A stretch of 64,000 nt of DNA from Cristatella mucedo (GCA_009760855.2 WPIO01000008.1:515001-579000), one strand, 5' to 3'; positions 36,952 through 49,105 are shown, counted from the first letter of the stretch. Notes: generated by a model not told the origin, from the letters alone. Numbers and translations: made by a program.

Positions 36952-38810
36952 AAGCAGCAGCCCAAGCAGTTGATGCTGCCTGCAGTTAGACGACAATGTT
37001 GCTGCCACTGGATCAATCGTGAGAAGCTTGCTTGTCGAGTTTTTGCCGTGATTCATTTCTCCCAGCTGTCCGTGGGTGGTCCTTAGCCCATTCGCACCCC
37101 TGTCTGTTGAAGCGATCCATGTGAGCTCTGGTGCCTAAATTAGGAGGCTGCTTCTGTGCGCATATCATGTGCATGCAGAGAAAAGCAGCGTGCAATAGAT
37201 TGGCCGGAGGTAGGTAATAGCCAGCATTTCTTAGCCAAAGGAGGTTACCAGTAATGGACCTTGACAGAGGCAGTCCTTCAAAGGAATACCAAATGGCAAG
37301 CAGTGCATAGCTTGCATAACGTGCAGTACATAACTGCTGCCCTTTTGGGTCCATCAATGAGGGGGATACGTAGAGAAGAAAGTTAGGGAGGAGGAGGAGA
37401 AGAGAGGAGCCAGGAGAGAGAGGGGCGTGGACCTGCTGGCTGTCCCTTTCTCCGGCCCTCTCTTTGTCCAGGAAGGAGCAGTTGGCCTCCCATCGAGCGT
37501 AGAGCTCGGGTTCGTACGAACGAAATGGCAGCAAATGGCGCACTGCTAGAAGGCATGCATGCTGATATGGCGAGAGATACGTTATGTGCTTGAACACACA
37601 TAGGAGCTTGACTGCCAAAGCTGTGCATAGGAGCCAACTCGTATTAGTACAGTTGAAGGTCCAATGCAGACTGACTTTATCTCTCACTATGAGCTCATCC
37701 TTTTTCAATTGATGACGCAGCTGCCGTGCGCGCGTGCGAACGCACACATTTTATATGGGAAGCTGCATAACAGTTCCGCATGGCTAAGCCACTGCTACTG
37801 CTGGAAAGCAAGCAGGGTGACCGAGATTAGCATAGCGCTTTGCAGTTACACACCACCGGCCCATTTCTCTAGAAATAGCCAATGATTTCCAGATTGCTTC
37901 GAGCTAAATGCTAATGATATGGCAACTCGGATATTTGGACACCAATTTCTTCGGTGGTAGAACCAGGTTGTCTTAGTCATGACTCGGTCTGCGTCTGCTC
38001 CTGCCTTCTCACTGCACGAACAGCTGGGACTGGGCGGCACTGCGGCGGCAGCGGCCGACTCGAGCCCAGCTCACCCAGGTCTCCCGAGCTCCGGTCTCCC
38101 GAGACTGCGACGAGCGATTAGCAGCACGTAGTCTGGGTATCTGTTCACGATACCATGAGCAACGATCCTTGCAGGCGGCTCCTACCTCCATCCCCCCCCC
38201 CGTCCGTGTCAGTAAACAGGGGATACGATCGGCGACGGTGGCAGTCGTTTAGGACAGATGATAACGATCTGGCGGCCCGAAAAAATTAAATCGCCTTAAG
38301 TCCAAAACCCGGTGGAGATTGATTGCAAAGTCATTGCTAAGCGCTTGCTCACCGCTAGAGATGGAAGATATGAAACGAAACGATAGTCAGAAGGGGAGGA
38401 ATGAATATCCTGCCAGCAGACAAATACCAGTCGGAAGCACTTCATCTGGTAGGAGAGGGCAGGGAGAAGAGGATCAGTGGGCCGTCAGTAGGCTGCACGT
38501 CAGGCTGGAGTGCCAGTGTCTGGCTGTAGGACAAATTAGGAGCCATGCTTCTTTCCGGCTCGAACTGCTATCGACAAAGCAGCACCAAGCAACATGCAGC
38601 AGCAGGTCGTGACATCAACGCACTGAATCGTTCCGTGCACGCCGTCGTCGGCCTTCCATTCACGGTCATGGGTTGGCTTTTTTGCCGGAAGACACGTGAC
38701 ACCAAAGCCATGAAATAGCCCAGCGGCAGCACTCCTCGGCTAAGTGGCAGTGGGACCTTTGAGGAGTCTTCTGCTTTTGCTGCTTTGAGACCTTCACCTG
38801 AGTTTACACA

Positions 38811-38837
38811 GGGAGAGAGAGAGAGAGAGAGAGAGAG
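38811..38837. repeat. Short (GA)n tract
   Basis: About 26 bp of uninterrupted GA. Confidence 0.95.
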
Positions 38838-39069
38838 GCGCGAATAGATGTGCAAGCACTCGCTCTGGCCGGTCGGCTCCCACTCGCTCCATCGCTGGCT
38901 CCTCCTTGCGTGGACCTCTTGCAGAGCGGGGCCATGATCAGATTTAAAGGCACGAGTGCAGAAATGTGGAGATCAGCAAGCAAGTGAGAGTGTTCTCAAT
39001 TTGGTATGCAGGGGCATTTCGGCTCTGAGATACTTTTATCGGAAAGAGACTCGTGTGACTGCATTGCAC

Positions 39070-39466
39070 TGCATCTCTGTCTGTAACTCGACAAGGCCGA
39101 AAGACTGAGTGGAAATATCCACCAAGATATTCTGTAGCAAGTTATTTTGTATAGTTATAGTTATTTTTGCTATTTTGTATTTTGTATGTTATTTTGTTAG
39201 TTTGTATTCCGTAGCTGGCTCAAAGCCTAAGCAACAAGCTTTCTGTTTTCGTACGATCGCCAACCGACTCCGGACCATGCAAAAAAAGAGACAAGAACAA
39301 AAAGCTCTTACTTCTGCCTAGGAGCAGGGAAGTCGATGGAGCTAGCCTCGTGGAAGTTCGTAGCAGTGCTTGAGGACGGCTTCGCTGCCCTGCTACCTGC
39401 CCGGGTCGGCAGCAGGAGAGTAGATGTGTCGTTGCATACAAATTGTTGGAAGCTGAAGCCTCCAAG

Positions 39467-39565
<99 letters not shown>

Positions 39566-39625
39566 CTCTAGGACCTGCAGAGCAAAAGCCTCTGTAGTCG
39601 ACGGCTTCAAGCCGAAGGGCGTGGG
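39070..39625 (-). mobile_element. LINE-B 3' fragment containing a (GA)n expansion
   Basis: On the minus strand L-K-P-S-T-T-E-A-F-A-L-Q-V-L-E-R precedes the microsatellite. After it come N-D-T-S-T-L-L-L-P relics and the 3' end GAGTTACAGACAGAGATGCAGT near 39,075. A TTTTGTATAG-rich insert (about 39,145-39,210) separates the last UTR pieces. Confidence 0.75.
39471..39562. repeat. (GA)n microsatellite inside LINE-B
   Basis: Ninety-two bases of pure GA interrupt the LINE-B reading frame between its Q-V-L-E-R part and the decayed N-S-L-P-equivalent part. Confidence 0.97.
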
Positions 39626-39984
39626 TGTTGGTGTTTCTGGCAGAGGTGGCCCATTCAGTTAGCCTCACGTCACGTGTCACGGGCTGTCGATGTGGGATCA
39701 AGCAGACTCCTGAGGCTCCTTGAAGATGTTTCCGGTGGCTTAGCCTCTCGACCTTAGCCCCACCTCCTTAGCCTTCCTAGGATTGGCTGACACATGTGTA
39801 GGCGTCAAGACTTGGCCCGTTTGACCGGCTTTCTTTCCAGCATAAGCAAAGTGCACAGAGAAAGAGTTGTTTTCTTGGGTGCCATGCAAATGTCTTGCTA
39901 TTACTATTATTATTAATATCATTTTTAATCCCAGCTTTGCCTTTGACTTAGTGGATGCCAATGTTTTCTTAATATTAAATATTG

Positions 39985-40140
39985 GCTGCTTTAACAGCCT
40001 CGTTTGAATAGTGGCAGAAGAGCCTTGCCGGCTGTCACCATTGCTTGCAGTTGGCAATAAAGGATCGCTGCAATATTCCAATCCACGACCAATCCACGGT
40101 CGTGAAGAGCAGGCACCTTGCCTCCTGGGCTGCACGACAA
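39985..40140 (-). mobile_element. SINE-1 copy
   Basis: The plus strand reads TTTAACAGCCTCGTTTGAAT, AGTGGCAGAAGAGCCTTGCC, CACCATTGCTTGCAG, then AATCCACGACC and a GGGCTGCA head, the reverse of SINE-1. The B-box region carries a short duplication (CCACGACCAATCCACGG). Confidence 0.72.
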
Positions 40141-40316
40141 AGACACGGTGATAACTTTACTGTGCATCCTGAGAATTCCTCAGCTGTATATGATCATGTA
40201 AAAGCTGTTCATCAACTAATTAACCAACGATACCAACGCTGCTCATCCCGGAGCATAAGGGTTAATGTGTGCCTAATTCTGGATCGTTACGTCTACAGCT
40301 GTAGTACTGATCGGAT

Positions 40317-40500
40317 AATAATAATAATAATAATACATTTAATATAGCACCCTCAGAGAACTAAATCTCTTTCTGGGCAACTTTTTACATTTGCTGTAAA
40401 GGAAGCACGATCAAATGGTTGGTGGTAGCATGCTCAATAAACAACAAGAATAGCATGGTTAGGAGTGACATGCACAGGGCCAGCATACAATAAATGTTTG
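40317..40500 (-). mobile_element. LINE-A 3' UTR and tail
   Basis: (ATA)n at 40,317-40,336, then TAGCACCCTCAGAGAACTAA and the UTR blocks GGAAGCACGATCAAATGG and GAGTGACATGCACAGGGCC. Confidence 0.85.
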
Positions 40501-40861
40501 CCTACGACTTTAGTACTGCTGCTGCAGTAGTTGGTTGGTCCATTTCGCCAAATTACGCTTGAGGATGATACGACATTAAAGCGATGCCTGTCAGTGTTAT
40601 CACGAGGCTACTGGCTCTGCGGCGAGATGCATCAGACCGGGCTGCCGGGGAGCCAAAAGAGCCAAAAAAGCCAAAATCACTCCTGCAACCGCTCGGTTCC
40701 ACTCGCTTCTCCTGTCGAATCGACGAGAGCCTGATGATTGCCAAAGTGGGTTGGGGGCAGGACGGACCTGGGCGGGGCAGAACGACAGAAGCCGTAGGAT
40801 GATTATTAGCACGAGGTAGTCACACGGCATGATACATGCAAAAAAGACATGCTCAGTGGTG

Positions 40862-40978
40862 CATGCATACACGAACACGCAGGCACATGCACACCCAGCT
40901 ACACACATACACACACACACAAAAAGCACTCTTACACACAAACACACCCACACACAGAGCCCACCTACTCATACACCC
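40862..40978. repeat. (CA)-rich low-complexity tract
   Basis: ACACACAC-rich with many interruptions, purest at 40,902-40,920. Confidence 0.9.
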
Positions 40979-41673
40979 CACGTGTGCTCGTGCATAGCCT
41001 ATGCATACGAACTGTTGCCTGCAACTGAACACACAAGCAGGTCATTTAAACGTGTGCGAACAGCTTGAGTGGCAGTGGCAGTGGTTGTTCCTCTCTTGGC
41101 TGAAACTAGAGCTGAGTGGGTGTGGCAGGATGGCAGCAGTGTCGGCAGCAGCTCAACAAGTTGAAAGCAAAATGCCGGCTAATATCGCTCTGCTACCGAG
41201 TCTTTTGGGCGACAGCTCCTGCTGCACTGCATTCTGTAGAAGGAGGCTGCTCGTATAGAACAGAACTGGGGTCGGCTGGTAATAATCCTATTACTTGCAA
41301 CGATCGAGGCCTCATTACTGCACCGGTTTCATGGCTGCTGACCCTGGGCTAGGCAAGACAGATGGACCACCGTAACCTCTGCCCCTCACTTGTAGCCAGG
41401 AAATTTCTTCGAGTGCCCTTACAGTTGCGTTTCATTAGATTGCCTGCGGCTAGCTGCCGTATGTTAATCAGTGTGACCTTTTGCTCGGCAGCTAAAGAGA
41501 GCGATTATTGATTTCCTGCAGCAGCAGCAGGGGGCAGCAGCAGCAGCTCTGGGAGAAGAAAAGCCATCAGCTGCCTCTCGTGCTGCTTAAAAGATGCATC
41601 GTGTGAAAATTGATCTATTTGTTATTCCCAGATGAGATGGTAAACATAGCTGATGCCGTTGAGGTAGGTAGAC

Positions 41674-41750
41674 CAGGCTGGTAGCATACAGCTCTGGCAG
41701 AGAGGATGAGACAGGCCGGTAGCATACAGCTCTGGCAGAGAGGATGAGAC
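41674..41750. repeat. 38-bp tandem duplication
   Basis: CAGGCTGGTAGCATACAGCT..GGATGAGA at 41,674 is repeated from 41,712 with one change. Confidence 0.93.
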
Positions 41751-41772
41751 TGAGACAGACAGGGCGAGAGAT

Positions 41773-41847
<75 letters not shown>

Positions 41848-41987
41848 CAGAGGGACAGAGGGAGAGAAGAGAAAAAGAGATTAATATATAGAGAGAGAGA
41901 AGGGAGAGACAGAGAAAGGGAGAGGCAGAAAGAGAGAGAGAGAGAGAAAGAGACAGACACAGAGAGAAACAGAGAGAGAGAGAGTGC
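41773..41987. repeat. (GA)n and GAGACAGA-type microsatellite
   Basis: Pure GA to about 41,845, then GGGACAGAG, AGAGAGAAGG and GACAGACAC variants to 41,987. Confidence 0.96.
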
Positions 41988-41999
41988 AGAGCTGTACAG

Positions 42000-43190
42000 A
42001 TTCGGGGGAGGCAAAGTTGTGCTCTGCTTGGGCAGTTGTTCGTGGCAGGTCTACCGTGGTAGACGGTATCCCGCTAGGTCTTGGCTCTGGCTAAATGCAG
42101 GAAAAGGCAAACTCAAACGCAATCACTGCTGTTTTCTTCTGTCACGAAGAAGCCACGAAGCCACGAAAGGCGACATTAAAATGCCAATAAAAAGAACCAT
42201 GATAAATGGTCAGCAGCAGACTAGCATACTGCACGGCACCGAAGTACTGCCGCCAGAGGGACACCTTCCTGTCCCACAGGCCTGCCCTCCACAAAGAAAG
42301 CCTCCGATGCAGCCGCCGAACCGCTGGCATGGGCGCTCAACCGCACTGGTTATGTTTTTGCAAGCTGCAGCCGGTCACCGGTGCCCTCGAAACAAGTGTT
42401 TCCAACTGTCCACGCCCATCCATCGATGTTGACATCGATTGGGGCTTCGGAGGAAAGAGGAGAAGAGCCCCGAACACATCCACTCATCTTCCCGCTCCTC
42501 TTCATCTCCTCCCTTCCTGACCCCTCCCCCCCCCCCCCCCCGTCATAGAATATGCTTCTAGAGGCTCCCTCTGTTGCTGGGCGCCTGCCTTGAGTCGTGC
42601 ATTCCTGCCGTCCGTCGGGAGCTGCTTTCACACCTGCCTCAGCTAAATTGATGCCTGAACCCCCCCCCCCCCTTTTTTTTAGGCCTGCTAAACGCACAGC
42701 AGGCCTCTACCGAGAAAGCCATGCTTCGGTCTACAGCAATAGCAACTGCAAGGCAGACCTTTATGACGCCAGGCGGCGACCGGGCAGTGGCTCTCTGGGG
42801 GGGGGGAGGATCATTTATTGCTATCGCCCAGCTGCTGCTGCTGCTGCCTCGGCTGCAGCAGCAGCAGCTGCCGCCGCCCACTTGCTCCGGCTGTAGATAT
42901 AGGCAGCCGTCCCCATGAGCAGCCAGCCTGAGGGCTGAGCTGAGAGTGGCTTGCTTGACCGGCGAAGAATGAACAGCAATATATGAATATTCGAGCAAGA
43001 ATGGGTACTGGGCAGACCGTAGGTTTGTTGTTAATCTTTCAGTGGATCATTACATCCTTCGTGCCCAGCAATCGACTTTCACGTATTGAGGAAGAAAGCT
43101 GGATGCTTAGTGGGAGCATGCCCGTGGTCTGCTCGCCCGGCAACAACCTTTTACAGACGCAGCGACATCGCGAACGCGATAAATAGAACG
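42000..43190. other. Unassigned sequence with homopolymer runs
   Basis: No gene recognised. C-runs lie at 42,528-42,541 and 42,661-42,672, a T-run follows, a G-run lies at about 42,799-42,807, and GCT/CAG runs are near 42,832-42,872. Such homopolymers may carry sequencing errors. Confidence 0.45.
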
Positions 43191-44520
43191 CTAGCTACCA
43201 ATTCGAAGGAAGAGGGGCAGGGCGCCGAGTCAGACCGGACGTCGGCCGGCGGAAGCTGGCGCCGGAGCGGCGGGAAGCTGGACGACCGAGATCGAAGCCG
43301 CAGCTACAGAGTGACCACCGCCAGGGGGCGTGGTGGGCAGCACGCGGAGCAGAGCGACGCCAGCTCGTCCGTCGAAAAATGAAGCTGGGCGCTCGCTCTC
43401 TCGTCTGCTTCCCCCTCCCCCTCCGCCGCTTCTGCCGCAGAGGTCGTTTTCGCGAGAGCGGCCGCGGCCGCCGTCATCAGCACGCTTGGCGTACGTAAGA
43501 GGGTTGCGTGCCTCGGCCTCGGAGCCGCCGGAGGCGTGAACGGAGCTGAGCGACTACGAGCCGCCGCTCAGAGAGGCGAAGGAGACGAACAAAGGCGCGT
43601 GGCGCGTGCGCCGGCGCTGTCGCCAGCTCGTGCCACGCGGCCGCCGCCGCCGCGGCAGCTGCGCGCCCTAATTACTGAGCTCGGTTCAAAGCGTCGACGG
43701 CGCAGGCAGGCAGGCAGCGGGCGGCGACGTGATTGCCTGCCTGCCTGCGCCTTATCCTCGCGGGCGGCTCGCGTTCTTCACTTTAATTCCCTTAAGTGGC
43801 CAGATGGCATCTTTGTTTGGGAGTGTGGAACCTGGCACGCTTCCACGTCAATAGGACGAGCACAAAGCGCTCGCGGCTGAGCGGCGGCAACGCGTAACAC
43901 GATTCTCGCGACAGCGGTCTGGCGGCCGCGCGAGCCGCGTGCGGCGGCGGCGGCTCCGCGTGCGCTCAGATGCTCTGCGTCGGCTCTGCGGCTGCAGCTC
44001 TGCGGCGGCGGCTCGAGCGCTCGGCCGTCTGCCGAGCGGTCGCGCCGCGAGACCTTTTGATGTCGGCGAGGCGCCGGCGACGGTTTTATGCGGGGCAAAC
44101 CTCACCTGCCGCCGCCGCTTGCGCCGAGCCGCCGCCGTCGGCGAAATAAGGCGGGAGGGAAAGGCCGGCGACTCCTGAAAGGCAGACTGCTGCGTCGGAA
44201 GAAGGAAAGGAAACGGTTCGGTCGCCGAGCTGACGTGGCTTCGTCACCGCTCTGAAAGCGATTCGAATTGTCCGTCACATCGTTCGCGGCGAGAGTTCGC
44301 GTTCGTCCACAGTCTCGGCGGCGGCGACAGTAGGCGCATGCACCCGCCGCTCCACGCGAAGCCGCGGAGTCGCCGACGACACTGTCCTGTGCGAGGCAGG
44401 TCGTCAGTGCGGCTCGGCGCTGAGGTCAAACGGAAAAACGTCAAAAACCCTCCTCACTCGTCCGAGCTACCGGCCATTGCAGCCGGTGTCCGCGAGCAAA
44501 CGGAGTGTGCTTAGCAGCGG
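43190..44520. promoter_or_regulatory. CpG-rich island (putative promoter/first-exon region)
   Basis: GC-rich with many unmutated CpG dinucleotides and (CCG)/(GGC) runs. Open frames occur on both strands without domain resemblance. It contains the 18-bp-arm hairpin at 43,699-43,751. The island shape fits a promoter of an unidentified gene; no exon can be assigned. Confidence 0.35.
43699..43751. repeat. Perfect inverted repeat, 18-bp arms
   Basis: GGCGCAGGCAGGCAGGCA (43,699-43,716) is matched by its reverse complement at 43,734-43,751 across 17 nt. Confidence 0.93.
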
Positions 44521-44639
44521 AAGTGTGCTTTGCAGCGTTATGCTGGAAAGATTAAATTCGGGCCTGCCCTACGATACACGAGGACAGGATGCCCTGCCCT
44601 AGACAGGGGCACCACGTCCAAAGTCGGCTCAAGCATTTG

Positions 44640-44752
44640 TCAAGGCATTTGCGGCTTCATCTCAATCCGAATGCTTTCGATATGCCACGGGGCTCGAGCG
44701 CACGACCAAAGGTCATCAAAGGCGAGCGTCTTAACCCCTAGGCCGAAACTAC
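44640..44752 (-). mobile_element. SINE-2 fragment
   Basis: TTCATCTCAATCCGAATGCT, CGATATGCCACGGGGCTCG, GCGCACGACC and GAGCGTCTTAACCCCTAGGC are the SINE-2 tail/head in reverse. The (TTA) end is missing. Confidence 0.7.
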
Positions 44753-45309
44753 AGAAACCGGGCTAGGTGCGCCGAAACGGGAAGGACCGAAAGGGCCAAA
44801 AGGGGACCACTACTACTCTTGCACCCTACCGGCAATTGTGTCATATTCACTGCGCGACAAGTTGATCAGTGGAAAATTATTGGGGTAGCCCATGAAAGAG
44901 AGAGGAAGAGAGCGAGAGAGAGGCAGACAGACAGACAGAGAGAAATAGACAAAGGTACTTCCGCTTGGACTAGGACAGATAGGAAGCTTCCGCTTCCGCT
45001 TGCAGGGGAACGACGACGATGCTCTGCCTGCCACTTGTCCTTGCCACTTCACGAGTCCTCTTAGTTTGCCGAGCGTCCCTTTCGACTCCGGTAATAATAC
45101 CGATATATTGCGTAGCTCGCGCCCTCGGAGAACTGATTTCTTTCTTGGCACTTTACGTATGCTTTAAAGAAAGCATGGTCAAGTGATTTGTGGTAGCATG
45201 CACAATGTCGTCAAGTGTGACGCAGTTGGTTGACACATAACAGTGTCAGCATGTAAACTATCGTTAGCGGTAAATGCTGCGATAAATACGTGCGTTGTAA
45301 GCTTCTTTT

Positions 45310-45480
45310 TAAGCGTCGTCAAGTCGCCACCCTGGCTTGGCCCAGCGGTTAAAGTGCTCGTCCCAACCAAGGTCAATATGAATTTGTTTGATGGCCGAGT
45401 TCGTCTCGAGCTTCGCGGCATACGGGAAGCTCCTGAATAGAGATCAAGCTCTCTTAGGGCACTATACAAACGAACTATTT
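45310..45480 (+). mobile_element. SINE-2 copy nested in LINE-A (plus strand)
   Basis: Head TGGCTTGGCCCAGCGGTTAA..GTGCTCG (A-box region), the diverged B-box side, then the LINE-A-like tail CTGAATAGAGATCAAGCTCT..GGGCACTATACAAACG. LINE-A reads GTCGTCAAGTC before it and GGATGTCGTTGACG after it. Confidence 0.8.
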
Positions 45481-45589
45481 AATATATTTAAGGCATTGGA
45501 TGTCGTTGACGTCAGCCGGGAGTGAGTTCCAGGCTTTGGGACCATTCAAAGGCACGGTCTCCAAAGGGTTTGAGGTTCGTACATAAATA

Positions 45590-45722
45590 TAATGTATTTA
45601 TATAGCGCCCCAAGAGAACCTAATCTTTATTCAGGCGCTTCACATATGTCTCGGGGCTCGAGCCCACGACCTCAGTCAGACCTTGGTCGGGGCGAGCACC
45701 TTAACCGCTAGACCAAACCAGC
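45590..45722 (-). mobile_element. SINE-2 copy nested in LINE-A (minus strand)
   Basis: On the minus strand: GGTTTGGTCTAGCGGTTAAG (A-box), GTGGGCTCGAGCCCC (B-box), then TGAATAAAGATTAGG..GGGGCGCTATATAAATAC. LINE-A is split exactly between GAGGTTCGTAC and TATGAGGTATAGC. A GTA.. or CGTA-type overlap at both edges may be part of a target-site duplication. Confidence 0.85.
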
Positions 45723-48700
45723 ACGTATGAGGTATAGCTAAACGATTTGAGTCAGAAAAGCTGGTACTGCTATGGCTGGCCTGGTGAAAGATAGTGGTTC
45801 TGATAGGTAGGCTGGAGCCAGAAAATAAAGGAACCGAAGAATGAGTGACAGAACCTTAAAGTCAGTGCACTACTTGATTGGAAGCCAGTGCAGGTAATAA
45901 TAATAAAAATACATGTCTGCAAGAAGTGGTGGAAAGTGGCAACTTTGAGGTTCATGACGGACAAGCCTAACAGCAGAGTTTTGAACCAGCTCTAAGGGCA
46001 TGATTGCATAGGTCGGTAGAGCAGCAAGCAGTGAGTTATAGAAGTCGAAATCGGATGTCACAAATGCAGGGATCAATTTGGATCTAGTATCCTTGTCTAA
46101 GCAACCATGAATTTTAACAAAACTATATAGTTGAAAGTAGACAGACTTGACTGTGGAGCTGATGTGGTCATCTAGTGCAAGGTCACTTTGAAACAGGACA
46201 CAGATTTTGTGCAGATGCAACAGAGGATTGCTGTAAGAGCCGACTTTGAGCGTTGAGCTTTCCAGTTTCTGAATCGCACTTGGTTTGCCCACATAACTAC
46301 TTAGTGGTTTACCATCGTTATTCAGTTGGAGAATGTTTGCTGGCATCATCCATGTGCGGATGTCACCAATATACCTGCAGGAAGGAAGTTTAGAGAATTC
46401 GACACGTGCTGGAGAGCTGGAAAGGATCAAAGCAATGGTACAGCTGAGCTTAGTCTGCGTAGAAGTAAAAGCCCAGATTGTTTTTGGGGATCATTTCGGA
46501 AAGAGGGAAAGTATAAGCTATGAAAAAAAAGCCGATCGAGCACAGAGCCCTGAGGTACCCCTTACTTCAGTGGCTCCTTGGATAATCTTTGTCCATTCAT
46601 ATTAATACACTGGAGTATCCCATTGAGATGGAATCTGAACCATTGCATTACAGTGCCAGAGATGAGAGGCACTCGAAAAGGACTTGGTGATCAGTTGTGT
46701 CAAACGCTTGCTGAAAGATCAAGCAGGGAGACTCGCTAAGTCTGCGTTCCTGAGAAGGTCGTTATACACCCGAAGCAAGGCTGATTCTGTGGACCAATTA
46801 GCTCTACATCCAGACTAGAACTTACTTGCTAGGTGTCAGGTTTCAATAGGAGAGTTCAGCTGGTCTGCCACAACTCGTTCCAGTGTCTTTGATAGAAACG
46901 GCTGAAGGGAGACTGTGCGGAAGTTGCTCAAGTTCTCTCTCCAGTGTTGCTTTCTGGATTAGTGACCTGGCTACAGCCTTTTCGAAAGGTTCCGGGAATG
47001 ACCTGAGACACACTTATCATTTATATTAGTTTAAGCGAAAAAGTCCTTCCGTTCCTCACTCGGCAAGATGGCGACCAGTATTTCTGGGAGTGACGTTTAA
47101 TAGACGTGGAAATCTGCTATGACTCGGCGAGGTGAGTCCACAGGCAGTGAGGCAGTATTATGCTTGGCAGCAGCAGATCTATGCATTCTAGAAGTAAGAC
47201 AGTGTGAATAGAGTCCAGAGGAGTAGTAATTTTCTTTGATTAGGAGATGAGTTTCAGGATTAGGTAACTTGTGGCCACCTTGAATGTAGACATTGAGGTG
47301 CTGCACACAATTGAGGGAGGGGGTCGTGCGCGTTCGTTATTGAGGGACGTGAGTCCGGAGGGGATGCTGCTACCTAAGGGACAGACTCTCTTATATTGTC
47401 AATCTTGCTGAAAAAGAAGCTATAAACGCGATTGGGTAGATCACCACATAGATCACCAGACAAGGAGCTAACCTGGGAGCGGTTAAGGATTGACGATGGT
47501 AGACACCAGCATTTTTGGATTGTGAATCATTGATTCTACAATATTTCCATTGTAGCTAGACTTGGTCTTTGTTAGGATCGGTTGACTTGATCTAAAGTAG
47601 TCTTCGTATGTCTTACGATGGACAGTCAGATCTGATATTTTGAATGTTTTTTCAAGCTTGGCTAACGGCACCTAACTAGTATCCTGTCTATGGTTCCATC
47701 TGGGCGAGGATGAGGCACAATGAGCTGAGACAGAGGAGCAAACTCGTCCAGCTCATGTTACCAAGTGTCGCGTAGTAGCATTCTGCCAACAATTACAGGT
47801 CGGAAGGGAGATTGAGCAAAAGGGTGAAGTTGATATTTTTACTCGGACAGCATCGATGTCAAGGATCTTGAGGTTTCGCGATTCACATATGATTTTGGAT
47901 GCGTAGGCGGCACGCATTTTTGGCTTAGTGAGATCTGCATGAGATTAGATGAGCGAAATTCGGTAGTAATTGGGATGATAAATACACGTGTGGGAGAATA
48001 TTTGATCGAGTGTGTGACCCTTGTTGAGAGTAGCGCCATCCAAATGGCCACAAGAGAAAACGAGTTAGTCGGCACTTAAGGCGTCAGTTAAGTGTTGTTA
48101 AATTGATGTTAAATTCACCCATAGCGATGAAAGATTGATTTCTTGCACACGGAGAAATGAGATCAGTGAAATCTTAGATAAAGGAAGACTTGGCACTTGG
48201 GGGCGATAAATTAGTGCCACATCGGCAGCTTGTTGTCGAAGAAGGAACTCAGATCAAAAGATTCAAAGATTGCTTCAAGGGGACTGCAAGTGGTTTGAAA
48301 TTTAGGAAAGACCGTGCGACATCAAGGCAACTCCTCCCTTGGTTTTGATTGATCGATCTAGGGAATGATGGAAGAAAGAGAAGCCCGCAGTGCCAGCATC
48401 GGCGATCGATAGCCGGCATTGACACGATTTCAGCCCAGGTCTCGGTCAATACGAACAGGTCTAGATTATCCTCAACAATCATGTCGATGCATCATTGGGA
48501 GTTTATTGCACATTGAGCGAGAATTGCAAAGACTCAGGGCCTTAAGATGGGCCGCCGAGGTTCTAGTCGGCCTGATGACCAAAGACGTTATGGAGTGATT
48601 CACAGCAGCGCTTGAGCGAGATCTCGCAGGGTGGCAGGAGACAATGCTTGGGATACCAAACAATCGCGGAGTTTCCGGCCGTGTGGTTGCGGCCACCGCG

Positions 48701-49105
48701 GTTGCTCCTGGTCAGGCTTCACTTGGATTTTCAATTCATGCACCCTGGCAACAGCAACCGCAGCTAGAAATGCATTTGGACGACGGTAGCAAAGCGGTAA
48801 TAGGCACGCACCGGCGTATCTAATAGTGAGGCGTTACTAACAGTGGGCGAAGCTAAAGCAGCCTCGGCGTCGGGGGCCTCGGCGCTGGGAGACGCAACGT
48901 GAAGCGGAAAGCGTGCAGATGTCCATAGCGCGTAACGGCACTACGATTAACCGCCCTATAAGTAGTCTTAGTTGTTCTGACTTGAGGCTCGTGCGACTTT
49001 CTGACTTGACGCTCGTGCGACTGGCATCATAATATGGCTTCTGAGCATGGCACATTCATAAAACTCACGGTCGAATTCAACCACCACTAGCAGATGCTTA
49101 GAATA

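Larger units (their letters stand above)
35905..38810. other. Unassigned sequence
   Basis: No gene recognised in about 2.9 kb. It holds the 18-bp tandem repeat (36,865-36,951) and a 244-codon minus-strand open frame (37,747-37,013). That frame is long for this base composition but has no recognisable domain and an atypical make-up rich in Leu, Ala, Arg and Ser. Confidence 0.4.
45093..48720 (-). mobile_element. Longest LINE-A copy: endonuclease, RT and tail, with nested SINEs
   Basis: Read from 48,720 downwards on the minus strand. The endonuclease start is C-N-S-R-S-M-C-N-K-L (about 48,530). L-D-L-F-V-L-T-E-T-W (about 48,470) follows, with the catalytic Glu of the APE-type endonuclease. Endonuclease C-terminal relics lie at 48,075-47,840 and the linker K-T-K-S-S-Y (about 47,580) precedes a decayed RT. 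Post-RT parts are I-Q-K-L, S-D-L-A-L-D-D-H and D-F-Y-N-S-L-L-A-A-L-P near 46,300-46,010. The 3' UTR and (TAA) tail end at 45,093. Stops and frameshifts are frequent. SINE-2 copies at 45,310-45,480 and 45,590-45,722 and a short (TAA) insert at about 45,893-45,912 interrupt it. The 5' end may lie slightly beyond 48,720. Confidence 0.82.
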
